Part shown: positions 16,683 to 25,783 of the stretch, one piece after another
Layout of the letters: each line of letters starts with the position of its first letter
Numbering within the stretch: the first letter of the stretch is position 1
Assembly: GCF_013033965.1 (NCBI RefSeq)
Contig: NZ_WQFE01000014.1
Span: forward strand, 62,001 to 126,000
DNA from: Ruegeria atlantica
GTDB taxonomy: Bacteria > Pseudomonadota > Alphaproteobacteria > Rhodobacterales > Rhodobacteraceae
Reading direction: 5' to 3'
Length of the DNA: 64,000 bases
Position numbers and translations under genes: made by a program
Notes under the pieces: generated by a model
Database searches by the model: none
The model's input: only the letters and a program-made list of their open reading frames with translations
What the model was told of the DNA's origin: nothing

Positions 16683-17570
16683 TCAAATCCAATAGGACAG
16701 AGCCACCGGCAGAACGATGATCGTGGCCAGCGTCGACACAAGGATAAAGCCTGCAACATCCGGCCCGTACTCCGGCACATGTTGATCGATGAACAGGTAA
16801 GTCGCCACCGAGGATGGCATCAGACAACACAGGATCACAGCGCCGCGCTCGGTTCCTGTGAAACCGAACATCCAAATCAGAGCCGTGGCGATTACGATCG
16901 CCATGACCAGATGCAGAACAGTCAACAACACTGCCCGGCCCAGGCTTTTGATCCGCAATGTCGCCAGCGTATGGCCCAGTGTCAGCAGCATCAGGGGGAT
17001 CGACACCCCTCCGAGGATGTCAAAGGATTTTGCGATCGGTTGAGGGAGGCTTGCACCAGTTGTCATAAGGACCAGAGACAGGATCACTGCATAGATGATC
17101 GGGGACGTGGCGAGTTTTCTGGGTGAAAATTCACCCGCGGGGATCCACATGCCGACCGTGAAAATACTGATCAGCACGACGACGACAAAGCCCATGGTAT
17201 AGGCCATTCCCGCATCACCCAACGCAAGCAATGTGATCGGCAACCCGATATTGCCGACGTTACCATGCATCAGCGGGGTCAAAAAGGCCCGAACCGGCAG
17301 GCGCATGGCCCTCAACACACAAAGCCCCAACACCCCGAAGCCCGCAATGGCCAGCGCGGCAGCGGACATGACGTCCAAAAATGAGCCAACCGCAATATTT
17401 GTTGTGGACAGATGCGAGATGATCAGCGTCGGGTAACCAACGCGCGAGACGATCCCGCCAATAACCTTGTTGTCGAACGGTGCTTTGAGCACAGCAAGGG
17501 CGTACCCGATTCCGGCGCAGATCAATACCGGCAGAACCACGTTCAGGACGTTCAAAAACAGATGGTCCAA
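16683..17570 (-). CDS. AEC-family transporter (auxin efflux carrier type)
   Basis: A ten-helix membrane carrier of about 295 residues. The N-terminal helix (FLNVLNVVLPVLICAGIGYAL) and the repeated GNxGLP motif (HGNVGNIGLPITLLALGD) are characteristic; the second half has LMLLTLGHTLATL. I place the start at a TTG (17570) because AGGAG lies six bases upstream and the protein then begins at the first helix; a longer frame reaching 17630 would add polar residues not usual for the family. Substrate likely a small carboxylate, e.g. malate or malonate, which cannot be decided. Confidence 0.8.
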   Translation of the reverse strand: MDHLFLNVLNVVLPVLICAGIGYALAVLKAPFDNKVIGGIVSRVGYPTLIISHLSTTNIAVGSFLDVMSAAALAIAGFGVLGLCVLRAMRLPVRAFLTPLMHGNVGNIGLPITLLALGDAGMAYTMGFVVVVLISIFTVGMWIPAGEFSPRKLATSPIIYAVILSLVLMTTGASLPQPIAKSFDILGGVSIPLMLLTLGHTLATLRIKSLGRAVLLTVLHLVMAIVIATALIWMFGFTGTERGAVILCCLMPSSVATYLFIDQHVPEYGPDVAGFILVSTLATIIVLPVALSYWI

Positions 17571-17787
17571 CCGGTTCTCCTGCTGCAAAACCCTGATTTG
17601 AACAGTGAAACAGCCGATCCGCTTTGGCAAGCGCGCGTCCTAACCGACACACCCGATTGAGTTTTCCAAATTAGAGCCTGATATTGCCTCGCTAGGGCGC
17701 TTGGGGTTCTTCCCTTCCCGGCCTCCACAACATATAGTGGTTGGCAACAACGTGTGGTTAAGCACGGCGGGACGTGGGAATACAAGC

Positions 17788-18597
17788 ATGGCACATATTA
17801 TCGTAGTGGGGAACGAGAAGGGTGGCGCAGGCAAATCGACCGTGTCGATGCATGTCGCTACAGCGCTGGCGCGATTGGGTCACAAGGTCAGCACACTGGA
17901 CCTTGATCTTCGGCAACGCAGCCTTGGCCGGTACTTCGAAAACCGCGGCAACTTTCTGAAAAACTCGGACCTGACCCTACCCAGCCCTCGTCACCATGAC
18001 CTGCCCGAGATTGATGCCTCCAAGCTGAAACCCGGCGAGAACATCTATGATCACCGCTTGTCCGCTGCCGTGTCCGAGCTGGAAAGCGACAGCGACTTCA
18101 TCCTGATCGACTGCCCCGGATCGCACACACGCCTAAGCCAGGTGGCACATTCGCTGGCCGATACACTCATCACGCCGCTGAATGACAGCTTTATCGACTT
18201 TGACCTGCTGGCGCGGATCGACTCGAAGGGTGAGAAAATCCTGGGACCTTCCGTCTATTCGGAAATGGTGTGGAACGCGCGTCAGCTGCGCGCACAGGCC
18301 GGGCTGAAGCCCATCGATTGGGTCGTTGTCCGCAATCGCGTCGGCACCCAACGCATGGTCAACAAGGAAAAGATGCAACGCGCGATTGAGATGCTGTCCC
18401 AGCGCATCGGCTTCCGCGTCGCTTCTGGCTTTTCCGAGCGGGTTATCTTCCGCGAGCTATTCCCGCGCGGACTAACACTGCTGGACCTTAAGGATATCGG
18501 CGTCAAGCAGCTTAACATCTCGAACATCGCTGCGCGGCAAGAGCTGCGCGACATGATGAAAGAATTGAACCTTCCGGGTGTTGAGATCGACTTCTGA
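17788..18597 (+). CDS. mipZ: Division-plane positioning ATPase MipZ
   Basis: A 269-residue ParA/MinD-type ATPase. The deviant Walker A is NEKGGAGKSTVSMH at residues 9-22, Walker B region FILIDCPGSHTRLS near 110, and the central DLDLRQRSLGRYFENR block and VVRNRVGTQRMVNKEKM are features of MipZ, which forms a bipolar gradient through ParB and inhibits FtsZ away from midcell in alphaproteobacteria. ATG at 17788 matches the family start. Not next to parAB, as usual. Confidence 0.93.
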   Translation: MAHIIVVGNEKGGAGKSTVSMHVATALARLGHKVSTLDLDLRQRSLGRYFENRGNFLKNSDLTLPSPRHHDLPEIDASKLKPGENIYDHRLSAAVSELESDSDFILIDCPGSHTRLSQVAHSLADTLITPLNDSFIDFDLLARIDSKGEKILGPSVYSEMVWNARQLRAQAGLKPIDWVVVRNRVGTQRMVNKEKMQRAIEMLSQRIGFRVASGFSERVIFRELFPRGLTLLDLKDIGVKQLNISNIAARQELRDMMKELNLPGVEIDF

Positions 18598-18919
18598 CGA
18601 ACCTGTTCGGACGGTCAAACCCCAACGCTGACATACCCCGCTAAAATCGTAGATCGGGAAGCGCTCCCACCCTTTTGTGCAGTGGGTTTTGACGATACTG
18701 GCAGCCTGCAGTTTCAGCGCCGTTACAAGGCCGACTTTGGTCCGCCATTGGTATCTTTACCGAAAATACAACTACCCAAAGCACCTTTTCGGTATTTTTG
18801 ATAATCCCGGCTATCCGACTGATCTAATAATAGACAACTTTGAATGGATCGGGATGTGGCTTCCACACCAGGCTATCAAAGGACAGGACGCCAAAATGTG
18901 CGTTGACGGGAGGACAGCC
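18598..18919 (+). other. Gene-free leader before the nucleobase permease
   Basis: About 320 bases without a supported gene. The lower-GC part (about 18760-18850) likely holds the permease promoter. An open frame runs through it into the permease but has no family character before the ATG at 18920. A purine- or xanthine-binding leader would be plausible for this transporter class, but I could not identify a known riboswitch fold. Confidence 0.4.
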
Positions 18920-20386
18920 ATGACAGATTCATCCATTGGGACGCCGGAACAACTCCGCGATCCAAACTACTTTCCAGCCATATACCGGGCCGTGCCGTTG
19001 GGGATTCAACACGTGCTCGCCATGTTCGTATCGAACGTTACTCCGGCGATTATCGTTGCCGGCGCGGCGGGATTTGGCTTTGGCTCAAACAGCCCGGACT
19101 TTCCCGAATTGCTGTACCTGATCCAGATGTCGATGCTTTTCGCCGGGGTAGCGACGCTGTTGCAAACGGTAACACTTGGCCCGGTTGGTGCGGCGCTTCC
19201 AATCGTACAGGGAACATCCTTCGCCTTCATTCCGATCATGATCCCTCTGGTTGCCGGAAAAGGCGTGGACGGTCTTGCTGCCCTGTTTGGGGGCGTGATT
19301 ATCGGCGGCTTGTTTCACGCCTTGCTGGGCACGGTGATCGGCAGGATACGCTTTGCACTGCCGCCGCTGGTCACCGGATTGGTCGTAACGATGATAGGTC
19401 TTGCGTTGGTGAAGGTCGGCATCGAATACGCGGCCGGTGGAGTACCGGCCAAAGCTTCTGGTGCGGAAAGCTATGGCTCATTGTCTAGTTGGACACCCGC
19501 GCTGATCGTTGTGTTCGTCACCCTTGGGCTGAAGTTCTTCGCGCGAGGCATGCTTTCAGTATCGGCTGTTCTGGTCGGTATTCTGGTGGGTTATGTTTAT
19601 TGCCTGCTGGTCGGGAAACTGCCGTTCGAAGTAATTTCCGGCTCGTGGGAACGCTCTGCAGCTTTCGCTCTGCCGCAGCCTTTCAAATACGGCTTTGAGT
19701 TCTCGTTCGCCGCTGTAATCGGTTTCTGTCTTATGGCCTTTGTCTCGGCGGTCGAAACGGTCGGAGATGTTTCCGGGATCACCAAGGGTGGTGCAGGTCG
19801 CGAGGCGACCGACAAAGAAATTCAGGGGGCCACATATGCGGACGGTTTCGGTTCTGCCATTGCAGGTGTCTTTGGCGGTTTCCCAAACACCTCGTTCAGC
19901 CAGAATGTCGGCCTGATTGCAATGACCGGCGTCATGAGCCGCCACGTGGTCACCATTGGCGCCATCTTCCTGATCGTGTGCGGCCTAGTGCCCAAGGTCG
20001 GTGGGTTGATCCGAACGGTCCCGATCGAAGTGCTGGGCGGCGGAGTCATAGTCATGTTCGGTATGGTTGTTGCCGCAGGCGTATCCATGCTGTCGGACGT
20101 TGTGTGGAACCGTCGGAACATGGTGATCTTTGCGGTTTCGCTTTCGATTGGTCTGGGGCTTCAACTCGAAGTCATGAACGTGGCGCCCGGATCGGCCAAT
20201 GCGCTGCAGCACCTGCCCGACACTCTAAGGGTTCTGGGCGCGTCGGGCATCCTTCCGGCGGCGTTTATCGCTATCGTGCTCAACCTGATCCTACCGGAGA
20301 CACTCGCTGATGAAGCGACTGAAGAAGTTTCCGGGGGTATGGCCGGCCACGGGCGCGGCTCGCTGGTCAAGGACGATCACGTCTGA
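18920..20386 (+). CDS. NCS2/NAT nucleobase:cation symporter (uracil/xanthine permease family)
   Basis: A 488-residue membrane protein with about 14 helices. The N-terminal GIQHVLAMFVSNVTPAIIV is the QH-containing helix 1 motif of NAT carriers; VQGTSFAFIPIMIPL, and the later FGGFPNTSFSQNVGLIAMTGV carry the substrate-binding segments (QNxGxxxxT-like). This sequence favours xanthine/urate or uracil-type substrates. The ATG at 18920 has GGGAGGA upstream. No purine catabolic genes are adjacent. A hairpin terminator lies between it and the converging cyclase gene. Confidence 0.9.
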   Translation: MTDSSIGTPEQLRDPNYFPAIYRAVPLGIQHVLAMFVSNVTPAIIVAGAAGFGFGSNSPDFPELLYLIQMSMLFAGVATLLQTVTLGPVGAALPIVQGTSFAFIPIMIPLVAGKGVDGLAALFGGVIIGGLFHALLGTVIGRIRFALPPLVTGLVVTMIGLALVKVGIEYAAGGVPAKASGAESYGSLSSWTPALIVVFVTLGLKFFARGMLSVSAVLVGILVGYVYCLLVGKLPFEVISGSWERSAAFALPQPFKYGFEFSFAAVIGFCLMAFVSAVETVGDVSGITKGGAGREATDKEIQGATYADGFGSAIAGVFGGFPNTSFSQNVGLIAMTGVMSRHVVTIGAIFLIVCGLVPKVGGLIRTVPIEVLGGGVIVMFGMVVAAGVSMLSDVVWNRRNMVIFAVSLSIGLGLQLEVMNVAPGSANALQHLPDTLRVLGASGILPAAFIAIVLNLILPETLADEATEEVSGGMAGHGRGSLVKDDHV

Positions 20387-20401
20387 GCCAAAGACCTTTG
20401 A

Positions 20402-20430
20402 TTGGGCCTATCACAAATGGATAGGCCCAA
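20402..20430. terminator. Bidirectional hairpin between convergent genes
   Basis: Perfect 11-bp stem: TTGGGCCTATC (20402-20412) with GATAGGCCCAA (20420-20430), 7-base loop. It sits between the stops of the permease (+) and the cyclase (-). No clear T-run on either side, so termination is probable from position and stem strength rather than certain. Confidence 0.6.
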
Positions 20431-20454
20431 GGCCTGCGGCCGACAAACGCCCAC

Positions 20455-21699
20455 TCACTTCCGTTCGTCCTGAGCTGTGTAGACCGTAAACAGTTCCTTC
20501 GGTTCCGGCACGCCGCGCAACATATAGCGACCGACAGAGATCAGTTCCGAGGCGGTAGGTCGCGCCGCCTTTGCCACATCATCCGAGATCAGAATCCGTT
20601 GCCCCAGCGACCGGTGCATGCCCGCAATCCGCGCGGTTTGGTTGACAGTCGGGCCGATGACGGTGAAGTCCAGGCGGTTTTCAGAGCCGATATTGCCGTA
20701 CAGGATCTCACCTGCATGCAGGGCCAGCGTATAGTTCGACACGGGCAGCCCGTCGGCAGAACGTTGCGCGTTCAGTTTTGACATCGATGTCTCCAATTCG
20801 GCGACTGCCGCCAATGCCGCGCGCGCGTCCGCGTCAATCTCTCCGACATCGAACATGGCCATCAGCCCATCGCCCATGAACTTGAGGATGCTCCCATCGC
20901 ATTTATGAACCACGTCGATCGCAGCGGCCAGATACTCGTTCAGCATCTCGATTAGGGCGTCACCCGGCAGCTCTTCGGACATGCTGGTGAACCCCTCAAG
21001 GTCAAAGTTCCAGATCACCGCGTCGATCTGTTGAAGTGATCCGCGCCGGATCTCGCCGGACAAAACGCGCCGACCTGCATCACGGCCTAAATAGACGCGC
21101 ATCAGGTCCTTTGATATCCGCTCGTTATTGGCCGATTTCAACGCCAACCCGAGATGCGGCAGTGCGGTATTGATCAAAGCAAGATCGCTATCCTTAAACC
21201 CCTCGGGCGCATTTGACGTCCAGGACAACAATACGCCGTTCACCGCCTTTTTGGCGTCTTTCGGTTGATTGTGGGTTGGAACGTCAAAGGACACACCCGT
21301 CGCGTAATATTCAGTCGCGCCATGCTCGCGCAGCTCATTCAGCAAGGGAAAACGGCTGGGCTCATTCTGATCCACCAACCGTTCATGTACGACGCTCAGT
21401 CCTTCGTTTAGCACCGCAAAAAGAGGGCTGGTCCGCCATTGATCGCTGGGCTGTTCAGAATATTCGAACTTTTGATACTCTCCGCCTTGACCGTGATACC
21501 AGCTATAGCCAGTGCCGCCGTAAACCGGATGCAGGGTGGACTGGGCCGCGTGAAATCGCATCAGCGGAACGCCCAGGTCCACCAACTGATTGCAGTACCC
21601 TTCTAACAGCTCTTCTTTTCCGACACCTTCAAGCCCTCGCGTTACCAGCCAGTTGATCAGATCGCTTGACTTTGCGTCTTCGGCATCCAAGGTCGTCAT
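20455..21699 (-). CDS. Class III adenylate/guanylate cyclase with N-terminal sensor-like domain
   Basis: About 414 residues. The N-terminal ~200 residues have a GAF-like layout with no exact match I can name. The C-terminal catalytic domain carries VIWNFDLEGFTSMSEE (first metal Asp), the ILKFMGDGLMAMFD loop (second metal Asp and the DG(L/V)MA core) and FTVIGPTVNQTARIAG (the N-x3-R pair). It should make cAMP or cGMP in the cytoplasm. The start at 21699 is preferred over one 30 bases upstream but neither has a strong ribosome binding site. Next to the MarR gene, same strand. Confidence 0.88.
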   Translation of the reverse strand: MTTLDAEDAKSSDLINWLVTRGLEGVGKEELLEGYCNQLVDLGVPLMRFHAAQSTLHPVYGGTGYSWYHGQGGEYQKFEYSEQPSDQWRTSPLFAVLNEGLSVVHERLVDQNEPSRFPLLNELREHGATEYYATGVSFDVPTHNQPKDAKKAVNGVLLSWTSNAPEGFKDSDLALINTALPHLGLALKSANNERISKDLMRVYLGRDAGRRVLSGEIRRGSLQQIDAVIWNFDLEGFTSMSEELPGDALIEMLNEYLAAAIDVVHKCDGSILKFMGDGLMAMFDVGEIDADARAALAAVAELETSMSKLNAQRSADGLPVSNYTLALHAGEILYGNIGSENRLDFTVIGPTVNQTARIAGMHRSLGQRILISDDVAKAARPTASELISVGRYMLRGVPEPKELFTVYTAQDERK

Positions 21700-21759
21700 G
21701 TTTTGTCCCGTTTTTGTTCTGCCCTTCATCTGGGCACACCAACGGTCAATTACCAGTGC

Positions 21760-22212
21760 TCAACTCATATGTGCCAAACGCCAGAGCATTTTTCGCAACA
21801 AATCGCTTTCATCCTGTGAGAACAGGCCCGCAAGTTTTGCATCATATTGTTCCGCAACCTTGCGCAAGTCGCGATAGACCGCGTGCCCGGTCGTTGTAAG
21901 CGTCAATTCCTCAACCCGCCGATCCGAAAGGCTGCGCGTACGAGTGAGATATCTGCGCTGCTCGAGTTTGGATACGGCGCGGCTGACCTTGGTTTTGTGG
22001 ATTTTGGCACGCTCACCGATGTCTTTAGCAGTCATCTCGCCGTAATTTCCCAGATGAAACAAGACGCGCCATTCGGTGCGAAGCATCCCATAACGGTCCT
22101 TATAGACCTGCTGAAACTCAAGCGAACTTTCTTCAGCTGCACGGTTTAGCAGGTACGGCAGGAATTCCTGCAGGTCAAAGTCATCTTTTTTGTCGGTTTT
22201 GTCCTGAGTCAT
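21760..22212 (-). CDS. MarR-family regulator, probable repressor of the homogentisate genes
   Basis: A 150-residue winged-helix protein. The DNA-binding region shows WRVLFHLGNYGEMTAKDIGERAKIHKTKVSRAVSKLEQRRYLTR, then the wing SLSDRRVEELTLT (quoted as separate short parts: MTAKDIGERAKIHKTKVSRA). It is divergent from hmgA with a 57-bp gap holding nested inverted repeats, the usual arrangement for a MarR repressor that binds an aromatic ligand of the pathway it controls. Confidence 0.9.
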   Translation of the reverse strand: MTQDKTDKKDDFDLQEFLPYLLNRAAEESSLEFQQVYKDRYGMLRTEWRVLFHLGNYGEMTAKDIGERAKIHKTKVSRAVSKLEQRRYLTRTRSLSDRRVEELTLTTTGHAVYRDLRKVAEQYDAKLAGLFSQDESDLLRKMLWRLAHMS

Positions 22213-22250
22213 GCTTGTTAGTTACAAAATCAACTATTACTCGACAAGCA
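22212..22250. promoter_or_regulatory. Candidate MarR operator between marR and hmgA
   Basis: Two nested inverted repeats: inner TAGTT (22219-22223) with AACTA (22232-22236), and outer TGCTTGT (22212-22218) with ACAAGCA (22244-22250). The inner palindrome resembles MarR-type sites. Being in the only gap between the divergent genes, it could repress both. The outer left arm overlaps the marR start codon. Confidence 0.6.
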
Positions 22251-22269
22251 GCAAATGGAGGAACACAGG

Positions 22270-23625
22270 ATGAACCATCCGACGGATCCGCATCAGATGA
22301 CACAGGCCAGCACGCCTGTAGGTACGCATTCAGGCTATATGCCTGGGTTTGGAAATGATTTTGAGACCGAAGCCCTGCCCGGTGCCTTGCCGCAGGGAAT
22401 GAACAGCCCGCAGCGCTGTAACTACGGCCTTTATGGCGAACAGCTAAGCGGAACCGCCTTTACCGCGAATCCGCCCGAGAGAACATGGTGCTACCGCATT
22501 CGCCCCTCGGTAAAGCATTCCCACCGTTACGAAAAAACCGATCTTCCCTATTGGAAATCCGCCCCTTGTGTTGATCCCGACGTAATCAGTTTAGGCCAGT
22601 ACCGCTGGGATGCGGTGCCTCATTCCGATGAAGGGCTGACCTGGCTGACCGGTATGCGCACAATGACCACGGCGGGCGACGTGAACACACAGGTGGGCAT
22701 GGCCAGCCACATCTATCTGGTCACAGAGTCCATGGTGGATGACTATTTTTTCTCGGCCGATTCAGAGCTGCTGGTGGTGCCACAGGAAGGCCGCCTGCGG
22801 TTCGCGACAGAGCTGGGACTCATTGATCTTGAGCCTAAGGAAATCGCCATTCTTCCCCGCGGTCTGGTCTACCGGGTCGAAGTGCTGGAAGGCCCTGCGC
22901 GCGGGTTTGTTTGTGAGAACTACGGACAGAAATTCGAACTACCGGGCCGAGGCCCGATCGGGGCCAACTGCATGGCCAATCCGCGCGATTTCAAGGCACC
23001 TGTAGCGGCGTTCGAGGATCGCGAGGTGCCTTCGACCGTGACGGTCAAATGGTGCGGCCAGTTCCACACCACCAAGATCGGTCAAAGCCCGCTGGACGTA
23101 GTGGCGTGGCACGGTAACTACGCGCCGTACAAGTATGATCTGCGCACTTACTGCCCGGTTGGCGCGATCCTGTTCGACCACCCCGACCCATCGATCTTTA
23201 CCGTCCTCACCGCGCCGTCGGGACAACCGGGTACGGCCAACATTGACTTTGTCCTGTTCCGCGAACGCTGGATGGTGGCGGAGGATACCTTCCGCCCGCC
23301 CTGGTATCACAAGAACATCATGTCCGAGCTGATGGGCAACATCTACGGCCAGTACGACGCCAAACCGCAGGGCTTTGTTCCGGGAGGTATGAGCCTGCAC
23401 AACATGATGCTGCCTCACGGGCCAGACCGCGAAGCGTTCGAAAAAGCATCCAACTCGAACCTCGGGCCGGACAAGCTAGACAACACCATGTCCTTCATGT
23501 TTGAAACGCGGTTCCCGCAACACCTGACTGGGTTTGCCGCGAAGGAGGCCCCATTGCAGGATGACTACATTGACTGCTGGACGTCGCTTGAGAAAAAGTT
23601 CGACGGCACACCGGGTAAGAAGTGA
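22270..23625 (+). CDS. hmgA: Homogentisate 1,2-dioxygenase
   Basis: A 451-residue non-haem Fe(II) dioxygenase that opens the homogentisate ring to maleylacetoacetate. The N-terminus holds [19 protein letters not shown] and the [14 protein letters not shown] motif; the metal site region includes [22 protein letters not shown] and the [12 protein letters not shown] histidines. The ATG at 22270 is chosen because GGAGGA lies seven bases before it; the ATG 15 bases earlier overlaps that ribosome binding site. First gene of the catabolic cluster, followed by fahA after 22 bases. Confidence 0.97.
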   Translation: MNHPTDPHQMTQASTPVGTHSGYMPGFGNDFETEALPGALPQGMNSPQRCNYGLYGEQLSGTAFTANPPERTWCYRIRPSVKHSHRYEKTDLPYWKSAPCVDPDVISLGQYRWDAVPHSDEGLTWLTGMRTMTTAGDVNTQVGMASHIYLVTESMVDDYFFSADSELLVVPQEGRLRFATELGLIDLEPKEIAILPRGLVYRVEVLEGPARGFVCENYGQKFELPGRGPIGANCMANPRDFKAPVAAFEDREVPSTVTVKWCGQFHTTKIGQSPLDVVAWHGNYAPYKYDLRTYCPVGAILFDHPDPSIFTVLTAPSGQPGTANIDFVLFRERWMVAEDTFRPPWYHKNIMSELMGNIYGQYDAKPQGFVPGGMSLHNMMLPHGPDREAFEKASNSNLGPDKLDNTMSFMFETRFPQHLTGFAAKEAPLQDDYIDCWTSLEKKFDGTPGKK

Positions 23626-23647
23626 CACCCAAAAGAGGTCTGAATAC

Positions 23648-24904
23648 ATGCCATTGATGAAATCCTGGGTGGCCTCGGCCAATGGGGCCGATCACCCGTT
23701 TCCCCTGAACAACCTGCCTTATGGCGTTTTCTCGACCGAAGACGGCGATCCGAGATGCGGCGTAGCGATTGGTGACATGATCCTGGATGTCACGACCGCC
23801 GAGGCCGACGGTCTGATCGAACTGGCCGACGAGCCGCTGTTTGATCTGCCCTTCTGGAATCCGTTGATGGAAGAAGGCCCTGCCGTTTGGGCGGCGCTGC
23901 GCAACCGGTTGACCGCAATGCTTGCCGAAGGATCAGAGGAGCAGGACGAGGTTAAGCCTTTGCTCATCGCTCAGAGCGAAGCAGAGATGCACCTGCCTTT
24001 TGCCGTCAGCGAATACACCGATTTCTACGCCGGACGTCACCACGCGCAAAACGTCGGCACAATGTTCCGTGGTCCGGAAAACGCCTTGCCGCCGAACTGG
24101 TTGCACATTCCCATCGGGTATAACGGTCGGGCATCTTCAGTTGTCGTATCGGGCACCGATATTCGCCGGCCCTGGGGCCAACTCAAGCCACCCGATCAAG
24201 ACCGGCCTGCGTTTCTGCCCAGCCGCCGCTTTGACATCGAGCTCGAGATGGGTGCCATCGTCGGAACACCCTCGGACGGACCGATCTCGGTCCAGGAAGC
24301 CGATAACAACATCTTTGGCTATGTTCTACTGAACGACTGGTCTGCACGCGACATTCAGGCGTGGGAGTATCAACCCCTGGGACCGTTTCAGGCCAAAGCC
24401 ACAGCAACGTCAATCAGTCCCTGGATCGTGACAAAAGCCGCGCTGGAGCCGTTCCGCTGCGACACGCCTTCGCGTGAGTTCGAATTGCTGGATCATCTTA
24501 AGGACTGCGGTCCTATGCTGTATGACATTGATCTGGACGTGACGATGGCACCAGAAGGCAAAGACGCCACGACGATTGCGCGGACGAATTACAAAGAGAT
24601 GTACTATTCTGCCGCGCAGCAACTGGCGCACCATTCGACTTCGGGCTGCCCGATGAACACCGGTGACCTGCTGGGTTCGGGGACAATTTCTGGCCCGACA
24701 AAACCCGAGCGAGGTTCACTGCTGGAACTCAGTTGGGGCGGGAAAGAGCCGCTGACGCTGGATACCGGCGAAACCCGCAGTTTCATCGAGGATGGCGATA
24801 CGCTAACCCTGACCGGCACGGCCAAGGGCGACGGCTATACCATTGGATTTGGCGACTGCGTCGGAACCGTTTTGCCCGCACTTGATGAGCCTTTCGGGCG
24901 GTGA
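23648..24904 (+). CDS. fahA: Fumarylacetoacetase
   Basis: A 418-residue hydrolase splitting fumarylacetoacetate into fumarate and acetoacetate. Visible: PFPLNNLPYGVFST at the N-terminus, the metal/active site YTDFYAGRHHAQNVGTMFRG, LNDWSARDIQAWEYQPLGPF, and MYYSAAQQLAHHSTSGC. The ATG at 23648 sits after AGAGG and gives the standard N-terminus. Catalyses the last step of the homogentisate route. Confidence 0.97.
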   Translation: MPLMKSWVASANGADHPFPLNNLPYGVFSTEDGDPRCGVAIGDMILDVTTAEADGLIELADEPLFDLPFWNPLMEEGPAVWAALRNRLTAMLAEGSEEQDEVKPLLIAQSEAEMHLPFAVSEYTDFYAGRHHAQNVGTMFRGPENALPPNWLHIPIGYNGRASSVVVSGTDIRRPWGQLKPPDQDRPAFLPSRRFDIELEMGAIVGTPSDGPISVQEADNNIFGYVLLNDWSARDIQAWEYQPLGPFQAKATATSISPWIVTKAALEPFRCDTPSREFELLDHLKDCGPMLYDIDLDVTMAPEGKDATTIARTNYKEMYYSAAQQLAHHSTSGCPMNTGDLLGSGTISGPTKPERGSLLELSWGGKEPLTLDTGETRSFIEDGDTLTLTGTAKGDGYTIGFGDCVGTVLPALDEPFGR

Positions 24905-24908
24905 TGTG

Positions 24909-25445
24909 ATGGGGAAGAGCACGTCATATGTCGGCTACATCGCAATGAGCTTTGATGGGTACATTGCGGATGAAAACGGCAGCGTTGACTGGCTCAACCC
25001 CTTCAATGAATCCCTGTCCGCCGAAGGGGGCGATGGCGGCTATGGGGACTTCATCAATGGGATCGACGCCTTGATCATGGGGCGATCGACATATGAGCAG
25101 GTGCTTGGCTGGGGATGGCCCTACGAAGACCGCCGTGGATATGTTCTGACGCGAAAAGAGGGATATTCCGGCAGCCACATCGCTGCCGCTGGCAGCATTG
25201 ACGCGCTCCGTCTGGCGATCGAGAGTGCGGGCCACAGCCGCGTCTGGGTCATGGGTGGAGGGGAAACTCAACGTGCGGCACTGGATGCGGGCATGTTCGA
25301 TACGCTGCGCGTTTTCATAATGCCCACTCTTCTGGGAAGAGGGCTGCCCTGCTTTGCCCCGGGGGAGCAACGGAACCTGGAACTGACGGACGTCACGCGA
25401 CAGCCCGGTGGGATCTTGCAAGTCGACTACCGCTTTAAGAGTTGA
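24909..25445 (+). CDS. RibD C-terminal/dihydrofolate reductase-like protein
   Basis: A 178-residue protein of the DHFR-like fold (RibD_C family), an NAD(P)H-dependent reductase group with unknown substrates. It shows YIAMSFDGYIADENGSVDWL at the start, the IDALIMGRSTYEQVL block, and VWVMGGGETQRAAL with a glycine-rich nucleotide loop. It begins four bases after fahA and is probably co-transcribed. A step in homogentisate breakdown does not need it, so the role could be unrelated. Confidence 0.85.
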   Translation: MGKSTSYVGYIAMSFDGYIADENGSVDWLNPFNESLSAEGGDGGYGDFINGIDALIMGRSTYEQVLGWGWPYEDRRGYVLTRKEGYSGSHIAAAGSIDALRLAIESAGHSRVWVMGGGETQRAALDAGMFDTLRVFIMPTLLGRGLPCFAPGEQRNLELTDVTRQPGGILQVDYRFKS

Positions 25446-25783
25446 AGCAAGTCGCCAACGCCTGCGCGGCTCAATAGGATAGTCCAATAAAAGAAAACCT
25501 CATGCACTGAGGTCGGAGGTGGGCTTTGCACGCTCATCACCAAGGGTGACCCGAGTGCGGACTTGATTACAGGCGAACACACCGCGGTCATTGCCGTAGC
25601 TCAGGCGTCGGCACGTCCCGTATTTTATCAACCCTGTAAGACTTAAGAACTCCGGCGAATTTGATCCAGATCGTTTTGCACCGGAAAAATAGATGGGATC
25701 ATGAGCCAAGGCCTTCGGGCACACCCGTGCCAGAGGGCAGAACCTTGCGCGCCCACAGGGTGCCTGAGTATCGGGGAGAACCC
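25446..25783 (+). other. Gene-free region before the hydroxylase genes
   Basis: About 340 bases with no supported gene. Open frames here read into the hydroxylase gene without protein-like sequence. It probably contains a separate promoter for the mhaA-mhaB-maiA group, meaning the catabolic cluster may be two transcription units. I see no copy of the marR-hmgA inverted repeat here. Confidence 0.45.

Noticed and set aside
18598..18919. Possible purine/xanthine riboswitch before the NCS2 permease
   Set aside because: The transporter type makes it plausible, but I could not draw a known riboswitch fold from the sequence.
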